Shown here: positions 58,960 to 64,000 of the stretch, piece by piece | How the letters are laid out: every line of letters begins with the position of its first letter | Numbering within the stretch: position 1 is the first letter of the stretch | NCBI RefSeq assembly: GCF_006539165.1 | Contig: NZ_BJMM01000004.1 | Span: forward strand, 124,001-188,000 | Reading direction: 5' to 3' | Origin: Streptomyces cacaoi | GTDB lineage: Bacteria > Actinomycetota > Actinomycetes > Streptomycetales > Streptomycetaceae | DNA length: 64,000 nucleotides | Notes under the pieces: model-generated | Told to the model about the DNA's origin: nothing | Databases searched by the model: none | What the model saw: only the letters and a program-made list of their open reading frames with translations | Made by a program: the position numbers and the translations under genes

Positions 58960-59064
58960 CTACACACACGTCGCCAAGGTGTGTGCTTGCGTACGTACTG
59001 AATTGCACCGCCGTGCGGCCGGGCCGGACGCCGCAGGGCCACGACCCGGATCAGGTGAGGACGA

Positions 59065-59352
59065 GTGACGGAGATCACGGATACCACCGAGGTCCCCGAG
59101 CCCGGAGGGTCGTCCGAAGGCAGCGGCAAGAAGCCTCGTAAGGGCGGAAAGCGGGCAAAGAAGGGGCCACTGGCCCGTCTTGCGCTTTTCTACCGGCAGA
59201 TCATCGCCGAGCTCCGCAAGGTTGTCTGGCCCACGCGGCAGCAGTTGTCGACGTACACGACCGTTGTGATCGTCTTCGTCGTCATCATCATCGCCTTGGT
59301 GTTCGTGATTGACTATGGGTTGACCGAAGTCATGAAGCACGTCTTCGGCTGA
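59065..59352 (+). CDS. secE: Preprotein translocase subunit SecE
   Basis: A 95-residue essential subunit of the SecYEG channel. A ~45-residue basic/hydrophilic lead precedes the conserved amphipathic helix [20 protein letters not shown] and a single membrane helix ([22 protein letters not shown]). GTG at 59065 has GTGAGGA upstream. Start of the secE-nusG-rplK-rplA block. Confidence 0.97.
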   Translation: MTEITDTTEVPEPGGSSEGSGKKPRKGGKRAKKGPLARLALFYRQIIAELRKVVWPTRQQLSTYTTVVIVFVVIIIALVFVIDYGLTEVMKHVFG

Positions 59353-59365
59353 CCTCCCGCGGACC

Positions 59366-59384
59366 GGCCCCTCGCGGGGCCTTT
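59366..59384 (+). terminator. Small hairpin between secE and nusG
   Basis: GGCCCC-TCGC-GGGGCC followed by TTT (59366-59384). It may partly end secE transcription or act as a processing site. Confidence 0.55.
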
Positions 59385-59425
59385 CCGCATGTTCGACCCC
59401 TTTACGCCAGGAAGAAGCAGCCACC

Positions 59426-60283
59426 GTGTCTGAGCCGAACCTGAACGATGCCGTCGAGCCCAGCGAGGGCGACGACACCGCGCGCGACATCGTCGAGGCA
59501 GCGGACAGCAGTGTCGACCGGGCGGAAGCTGCCGAGACCGCCGCTGGCGAGCCGGCCGAGGAGGCCGCCGTCCACACCGAGGACGGAGCGGAAGCCGCCG
59601 CCGAGGTCCCCGAGGACGCTCCGGCCGAAGAGGCCGCCGAGGCCGAGGAGGAGCAGGTCGACCCCGTCGCGCAGCTGCGCGAGGAACTGCGCCACCTGCC
59701 CGGCGAGTGGTACGTGATCCACACCTACGCCGGCTACGAGAACCGCGTGAAGACCAACCTGGAACAGCGCGCGGTCTCCCTGAACGTCGAGGACTTCATC
59801 TTCCAGGCCGAGGTGCCGCAGGAGGAGGTCGTCCAGATCAAGAACGGCGACCGCCGCACCGTCCGCCAGAACAAGCTCCCCGGCTATGTGCTGGTGCGCA
59901 TGGACCTGACGAACGAGTCCTGGGGCGTCGTCCGCAACACCCCGGGCGTCACCGGCTTCGTGGGCAACGCCTACGACCCGTACCCGCTGACGCTCGACGA
60001 GATCGTCAAGATGCTCGCCCCCGAGGCCGAGGAGAAGGCCGCCAAGGCGGCCGCCGCCGAGGAGGAGGGCAAGCCCGCCGGCGGTCCCGGCCGCAAGGTC
60101 GAGGTCCAGGTGCTCGACTTCGAGGTGGGCGACTCGGTCACCGTCACGGACGGCCCGTTCGCCACGCTCCAGGCGACGATCAACGAGATCAACGCCGACT
60201 CGAAGAAGGTCAAGGGCCTCGTCGAGATCTTCGGCCGCGAGACCCCGGTCGAGCTGAGCTTCGACCAGATCCAGAAGAACTGA
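59426..60283 (+). CDS. nusG: Transcription termination/antitermination protein NusG
   Basis: A 285-residue RNA polymerase elongation factor. The first ~90 residues are a Glu/Ala-rich acidic extension usual in actinomycetes; the NGN domain begins [22 protein letters not shown] and includes [20 protein letters not shown]; after an Ala/Glu/Lys linker the KOW domain is [27 protein letters not shown] at 59426. Followed by a strong hairpin before rplK. Confidence 0.97.
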   Translation: MSEPNLNDAVEPSEGDDTARDIVEAADSSVDRAEAAETAAGEPAEEAAVHTEDGAEAAAEVPEDAPAEEAAEAEEEQVDPVAQLREELRHLPGEWYVIHTYAGYENRVKTNLEQRAVSLNVEDFIFQAEVPQEEVVQIKNGDRRTVRQNKLPGYVLVRMDLTNESWGVVRNTPGVTGFVGNAYDPYPLTLDEIVKMLAPEAEEKAAKAAAAEEEGKPAGGPGRKVEVQVLDFEVGDSVTVTDGPFATLQATINEINADSKKVKGLVEIFGRETPVELSFDQIQKN

Positions 60284-60327
60284 CCGGAGCCGCACACCGC
60301 GGAACCCCCGGCACCACAGCTTCCGGA

Positions 60328-60364
60328 CAGGTCAGGACGGAGCCTTCGGGCCCGTCCTGACCTG
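60328..60364 (+). terminator. Strong hairpin between nusG and rplK
   Basis: CAGGTCAGGACGG (60328-60340) pairs perfectly with CCGTCCTGACCTG (60352-60364), 13 bp, loop with TTCG. It separates nusG from the L11/L1 genes, and a new promoter may follow. Confidence 0.8.
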
Positions 60365-60370
60365 CTCGGT

Positions 60371-60400
60371 TTCAAGCCGCGCGGCAGGAAGAGCTATCGT
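60371..60400 (+). promoter_or_regulatory. Possible promoter for rplK-rplA
   Basis: TTCAAG (60371-60376) and TATCGT (60395-60400), 18 nt apart, lie just after the nusG hairpin and 70 bp before rplK. The -35 is a weak match. Confidence 0.4.
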
Positions 60401-60469
60401 TGTGCGGTATGCCTCCGCCCGGGTGACGGGCGGGGCACGAATCACCTCTCACCAGGACCCGGAGAGAAC

Positions 60470-60904
60470 ATGCCTCCCAAGAAGAAGAAGGTCGCGGGGC
60501 TGATCAAGCTCCAGATCCAGGCCGGCCAGGCGAACCCCGCTCCGCCCGTCGGCCCGGCGCTGGGTCAGCACGGCGTCAACATCATGGAGTTCTGCAAGGC
60601 CTACAACGCCGCGACCGAGTCGCAGCGCGGGTGGGTCATCCCGGTGGAGATCACGGTCTACGAGGACCGTTCCTTCACCTTCATCACCAAGACCCCGCCG
60701 GCCGCCAAGATGATCCTCAAGGCCGCGGGCGTCGAGAAGGGCTCCGGCACCCCGCACAGCACGAAGGTCGCCAAGATCACCCGCGACCAGGTGCGTGAGA
60801 TCGCCACGACGAAGATGCCCGACCTCAACGCCAACGACATGGACTCCGCGGAGAAGATCATCGCCGGTACCGCCCGTTCCATGGGCGTCACCGTCGAGGG
60901 CTGA
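60470..60904 (+). CDS. rplK: 50S ribosomal protein L11
   Basis: A 144-residue protein of the GTPase-associated centre, target of thiostrepton-type antibiotics. It begins [20 protein letters not shown] with the Pro-rich N-terminal domain ([19 protein letters not shown]), and the RNA-binding C-terminal domain has [16 protein letters not shown] and [13 protein letters not shown] at 60470 has GGAGAG upstream. Partner of rplA. Confidence 0.97.
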   Translation: MPPKKKKVAGLIKLQIQAGQANPAPPVGPALGQHGVNIMEFCKAYNAATESQRGWVIPVEITVYEDRSFTFITKTPPAAKMILKAAGVEKGSGTPHSTKVAKITRDQVREIATTKMPDLNANDMDSAEKIIAGTARSMGVTVEG

Positions 60905-60993
60905 AACCCGGCCCACGCGGTACCCGTCGTCCCGTACACCGTGGCAGGGCCCTGCGCCGGCCCGGACCACGACTCCCGTCATCAGGAGCAGCA

Positions 60994-61716
60994 GTGAAGC
61001 GCAGCAAGACTCTCCGCGCCGCGGACGAGAAGATCGACCGGACGCGTCAGTACGCGCCGCTCGAAGCCGTCCGTCTCGCCAAGGAGACCTCCACGAAGAA
61101 GTTCGACGCGACCGTCGAGGTCGCCATGCGCCTGGGTGTGGACCCGCGCAAGGCCGACCAGATGGTCCGCGGCACCGTCAACCTTCCGCACGGCACCGGT
61201 AAGACCGCCCGGGTCCTGGTCTTCGCGACCGGCGACCGTGCTGCGGCAGCGGAGGCCGCGGGCGCCGACATCGTCGGCGCCGACGAGCTGATCGAGGAGG
61301 TCGCCGGCGGCCGTCTGGACTTCGACGCCGTCGTCGCCACCCCGGACCTGATGGGCAAGGTCGGCCGCCTCGGCCGCGTGCTCGGTCCGCGTGGCCTGAT
61401 GCCGAACCCGAAGACCGGCACCGTCACCCCGGACGTGGCCAAGGCCGTGTCCGACATCAAGGGCGGCAAGATCGAGTTCCGCGTCGACAAGCACGCCAAC
61501 CTGCACTTCATCATCGGCAAGGTGTCGTTCGACGAGAAGCAGCTCGTCGAGAACTACGCCGCCGCCCTTGAGGAGATCAACAGGCTGAAGCCCTCGGCGG
61601 CGAAGGGCCGTTACATCAAGAAGGCCACCTTCACCACCACGATGGGCCCCGGCGTCCCGGTCGACGCCAACCGCACCCGCAACCTCCTCACCGAGGAGGA
61701 CCCGGCGGCGGTCTGA
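60994..61716 (+). CDS. rplA: 50S ribosomal protein L1
   Basis: A 240-residue L1-stalk protein. The signature [20 protein letters not shown] lies at ~124-143 and [20 protein letters not shown] near 168. GTG at 60994 has AGGAGCAG upstream. In many bacteria L1 represses its own operon by binding the leader; the 89-bp spacer after rplK has no obvious mimic. A strong terminator follows. Confidence 0.97.
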   Translation: MKRSKTLRAADEKIDRTRQYAPLEAVRLAKETSTKKFDATVEVAMRLGVDPRKADQMVRGTVNLPHGTGKTARVLVFATGDRAAAAEAAGADIVGADELIEEVAGGRLDFDAVVATPDLMGKVGRLGRVLGPRGLMPNPKTGTVTPDVAKAVSDIKGGKIEFRVDKHANLHFIIGKVSFDEKQLVENYAAALEEINRLKPSAAKGRYIKKATFTTTMGPGVPVDANRTRNLLTEEDPAAV

Positions 61717-61732
61717 CCGCACCCGGCTCACG

Positions 61733-61773
61733 AAGGCCGGCGTCCGCCCCGACGGGGACCGGACGCCGGCCTT
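61733..61773 (+). terminator. Terminator of the rplK-rplA operon
   Basis: AAGGCCGGCGTCCG (61733-61746) pairs perfectly with CGGACGCCGGCCTT (61760-61773), 14 bp, followed by T. Confidence 0.92.
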
Positions 61774-61874
61774 TCGCGTACCGGAAATCCTCCGGCGCCC
61801 CCTCGGCGCCGCAGCGGCACGTAAGGTACGGATAAAGATCGTGAGCTGACGTTCGACACAACTGGGGGGATCCC

Positions 61875-62750
61875 GTGCGGAAGACGCACATAGCCGCGGC
61901 AGCGGCCGGAGTCGTGCTGATGACCGGCCTGACGGCCTGCGGCAGCGACGACGGCGGCTCGTCCGCAGACAAGTCCGGGGACAAGTCCGCGAGCAAGGGC
62001 GGGGGTTCGCCGGTGCAGGGGGCGCTGGCCGCGCTCCAGAAGGCTTCCACGGCGACGGAGAAGCAGCAGTCGGCGAAGACGGAGGCGCAGCAGACGCAGG
62101 TCCTCAACGGCCGGACGCTCAAGACCGAGAACAAGGGCGCCTTCGACTGGTCGTCCGGCGGGATCCGGGGCACGGTCACCGCCACCATGAAGGGCGGGAC
62201 CGGGGCGCCGATGGACTTCGAGGTCCGCTACCTCGCCGACGGGATGTACATCAAGACGGGCGGGGCCGGAGGCGGCGCCAAGTGGGCCAAGTCCAGCTAC
62301 GACGAGCTGGGCGACGGCGGCCCGTCCGGCGCGATGCTCAAGGACCAGCTCCAGAACAACAACCCGGCACGCTCCGTGCAGACCCTGCTGGCCAGCCGCA
62401 AGGTCGAGGCCGTGGGCAGCGAGACGGTACGCGGCACGAAGACCACGCACTACACCGGCACCCTGACGCTCTCCGAGCTCGTCAAGATGCAGTCCAAGGA
62501 CCTGAAGGAATCCGACCGGAAGGCCCTTGAGCGCCAGTTCGAGCAGGCGGGGATGAAGAGCGAGAAGATCGATCTGTGGATCGACGGGGACGACCTTCTG
62601 ATCAAGAAGAAGGAGTCGTCCCAGGGCTCCAAGACCAGCATGAACAACGTCACTTACTACTCGGACTACGGCACCGACGTCGATCTGACGCCGCCGCCGG
62701 CCTCGCAGGTCGAGGAGTCCAAGGGCAAGGCACGCCCCGGCCTCGGCTGA
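61875..62750 (+). CDS. LppX/LprG-like lipoprotein
   Basis: A 291-residue exported lipoprotein. The signal KTHIAAAAAGVVLMTGLTAC ends with lipobox LTAC and Cys22 as the lipidated residue; a Ser/Lys/Gly-rich linker follows, then a mostly beta/alpha body (GALAALQKASTATEKQQSAKTEAQ... RGTVTATMKGGTGAPMDFEVRYLADGMYIKT ... DLWIDGDDLLIKKK) like the half-barrel lipoproteins LppX/LprAFG of actinobacteria, which carry lipids. GTG at 61875 after GGGGG. Located between rplA and rplJ but separated by terminator and promoter, so independently transcribed. Confidence 0.85.
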   Translation: MRKTHIAAAAAGVVLMTGLTACGSDDGGSSADKSGDKSASKGGGSPVQGALAALQKASTATEKQQSAKTEAQQTQVLNGRTLKTENKGAFDWSSGGIRGTVTATMKGGTGAPMDFEVRYLADGMYIKTGGAGGGAKWAKSSYDELGDGGPSGAMLKDQLQNNNPARSVQTLLASRKVEAVGSETVRGTKTTHYTGTLTLSELVKMQSKDLKESDRKALERQFEQAGMKSEKIDLWIDGDDLLIKKKESSQGSKTSMNNVTYYSDYGTDVDLTPPPASQVEESKGKARPGLG

Positions 62751-62788
62751 CGCCGGGACGCTCGGCCGCGTACGGCCCCGGGGGCGAT

Positions 62789-62818
62789 TTGCCGCTCACG
62801 GGGCCGTTCCCGTACTCT
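62789..62818 (+). promoter_or_regulatory. Promoter of rplJ-rplL
   Basis: TTGCCG (62789-62794) and TACTCT (62813-62818), 18 nt apart, immediately upstream of the L10 leader RNA. Confidence 0.7.
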
Positions 62819-62824
62819 CATCTG

Positions 62825-62990
62825 CGAAGCCAAAGACCGCTGGTCGTCGTCGTGCGCGCACAGGGCGCGCGATGGCCGAAGGATTCGCTAGCTGCGGACG
62901 ACCCGCGTAGGTGACTGAGGAAGCTCCCGTCCCACTCCGTGCGGATGGTCGAGCCACGCCCCATGCGCCTGCGCTGGGGCGTTTGTTTTG
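62825..62990 (+). ncRNA. Ribosomal protein L10 leader
   Basis: The leader of rplJ shows the L10 leader kink-turn pattern (GAAGCCAAAGACCGCTGGTCG at about 62826, written here in part) that binds the L10-L12 complex and represses rplJ-rplL. It ends in a terminator-like hairpin, so control may be by attenuation. The boundaries are approximate; the 5' end follows from the -10 box. Confidence 0.75.
62956..62990 (+). terminator. Attenuator hairpin in the rplJ leader
   Basis: ACGCCCCA (62956-62963) pairs with TGGGGCGT (62975-62982), with an inner TGCGC/GCGC pair, followed by TTGTTTTG. Unlike most terminators in this window it has a real T-rich tail, 50 bp before rplJ. Confidence 0.8.
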
Positions 62991-63039
62991 TCCAGCCCCT
63001 TCCGAGCGGTCCTCATCACCCGGAAGGAGGCCGAGGCTC

Positions 63040-63603
63040 ATGGCGAGGGATCAGGTCGCACCCGACAAGATCGAAGCCGTTGCTGAGATGACGGACAAGT
63101 TCCGTACGTCCAGCGCAGCTGTGGTCACCGCGTACACCGGACTCTCCGTGGCTCAGCTCAAGGAGCTGCGCCGTTCGCTCGGTGACAACGCTCAGTACCG
63201 TGTGGTGAAGAACACGCTGACCAAGATCGCGGCCAAGGAAGCCGGGATCACCGAGCTCGACGAGTTCCTCACGGGCTCGTCGGCCGTCGCCTTCGTGACC
63301 GGTGACTCGGTCGAGGCGGCGAAGGGTCTTCGTGACTTCGCCAAGGAGAACCCCGCCCTCGTGATCAAGGGCGGTGTCGTCGACGGCGCGCTGTACGGCG
63401 CCGACGACCTCAAGAAGCTCGCGGACCTCGAGTCCCGCGAGGTGCTGCTCGCCAAGCTGGCCGGCGGTATGAAGGCGTCCATGGCCAAGGCCGCGGCGAC
63501 CTTCGAGGCCCCGCTCACGAAGTTCGCCCGCACCGCGGACGCCCTTCGCAGCAAGGTCGAGCAGGGCGGTGCCGACACCCCGGCTCCCGCCGAGGCCGAG
63601 TAG
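63040..63603 (+). CDS. rplJ: 50S ribosomal protein L10
   Basis: A 187-residue stalk base protein. N-terminal rRNA-binding domain: [51 protein letters not shown]; the C-terminal helix for L12 dimers follows, with an Ala/Pro/Glu tail. ATG at 63040 has GGAAGGAGG upstream, ruling out the in-frame extension that reads through the leader hairpin. Confidence 0.97.
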   Translation: MARDQVAPDKIEAVAEMTDKFRTSSAAVVTAYTGLSVAQLKELRRSLGDNAQYRVVKNTLTKIAAKEAGITELDEFLTGSSAVAFVTGDSVEAAKGLRDFAKENPALVIKGGVVDGALYGADDLKKLADLESREVLLAKLAGGMKASMAKAAATFEAPLTKFARTADALRSKVEQGGADTPAPAEAE

Positions 63604-63687
63604 CGAAACCCACTCGGTCGCAGCGGGCCCGTAAGCCCGCCGAACCATCGATCCGGCACCAGCCGATTCACCGGAAGGACCAGCACC

Positions 63688-64000
63688 ATGGCGAAGCTCA
63701 GCCAGGAAGACCTGCTCGCGCAGTTCGAGGAAATGACCCTCATCGAGCTCTCCGAGTTCGTGAAGGCGTTCGAGGAGAAGTTCGACGTCGAGGCCGCCGC
63801 CCCGGCCGCCGCCGTCGTCCAGGCCCCCGCCGGCGGTGACGGCGGTGGCGCCGACGCCGCCGAGGAGAAGGACGAGTTCGACGTCATCCTCGCCGGCGCC
63901 GGCGACAAGAAGATCCAGGTCATCAAGGTCGTGCGTGAGCTGACCTCCCTGGGTCTGAAGGAGGCCAAGGAGCTCGTGGACAACACCCCGAAGCCCGTCC
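63688..64000 (+). CDS. rplL: 50S ribosomal protein L7/L12 (cut by the window end)
   Basis: The first 104 codons of L7/L12. N-terminal dimer domain [32 protein letters not shown], then an Ala/Gly hinge ([25 protein letters not shown]), then the factor-binding domain [38 protein letters not shown]. About 25 residues are missing at the edge. ATG at 63688 has GGAAGGA upstream. 84 bp after rplJ. Confidence 0.97.
   Translation, partial: MAKLSQEDLLAQFEEMTLIELSEFVKAFEEKFDVEAAAPAAAVVQAPAGGDGGGADAAEEKDEFDVILAGAGDKKIQVIKVVRELTSLGLKEAKELVDNTPKPV

Overview
The window is chromosomal DNA of a high-GC actinomycete, almost certainly a Streptomyces or close relative. The support is very high GC with strong third-codon GC bias, frequent GTG starts, many leaderless starts (a -10 box TANNNT 6-7 nt before the start codon), a Tat-exported protein, a WXG100/RHS toxin locus, a NuoD-less second complex I operon, and a gene order around rpmG-secE-nusG-rplK-rplA-rplJ-rplL typical of actinobacterial core genome. 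I see no phage, plasmid, insertion sequence or CRISPR array.

Layout. 1-9 kb: a TetR repressor divergent from an alpha/beta hydrolase, recQ, a fumarylacetoacetase, and an ATP-grasp ligase plus FAD oxidoreductase pair separated by a minisatellite-filled spacer. 9-14 kb: a Uma2 nuclease-like gene lying between two copies of a ~90-98 bp direct repeat, a CocE-type peptidase/esterase and a POT di/tripeptide importer. 14-19.3 kb: a polyprenyl diphosphate synthase, an exported LolA-like protein and an ABC-2 exporter. 19.5-24.9 kb: a polymorphic-toxin operon (WXG-like partner, 1468-residue RHS toxin, immunity candidate) whose 3' end is visibly AT-richer. 25-32 kb: VOC protein, RarD transporter, 2-oxoacid:ferredoxin oxidoreductase (korA-korB) and a two-component system.

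32.4-42.7 kb: a translationally coupled complex I operon nuoA-B-C-H-I-J-K-L-M-N without nuoD, E, F or G. 42.8-52 kb: a Tat-exported protein, htpX-yccF, yajQ, tRNA-Tyr, a MarR/membrane-protein pair with repeated operators, a leaderless two-component system, an NAD(P)-binding protein and an amidohydrolase that seems to have lost metal ligands.

52.1-64 kb: a core growth block, tRNA-Thr, tRNA-Met, rpmG, two MaoC dehydratases, murB, a TetR-controlled oxidoreductase, adenosine deaminase, aspartate aminotransferase, tRNA-Trp, secE, nusG, rplK, rplA, a lipoprotein, the L10 leader with an attenuator, rplJ and the start of rplL. From memory this order closely follows the thrT-metT-rpmG2-hadABC-trpT-secE-nusG-rplK-rplA block of mycobacteria.

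How the parts fit: korAB could reduce ferredoxin, which is the expected donor of a complex I lacking NuoEFG, and the prenyl synthase could supply the menaquinone tail; this link is inference. A second theme is that many spacers and several protein tails consist of short tandem repeats with different periods (9, 11, 12, 14, 17, 22, ~27 nt), which is unusual in number for one 64 kb stretch.
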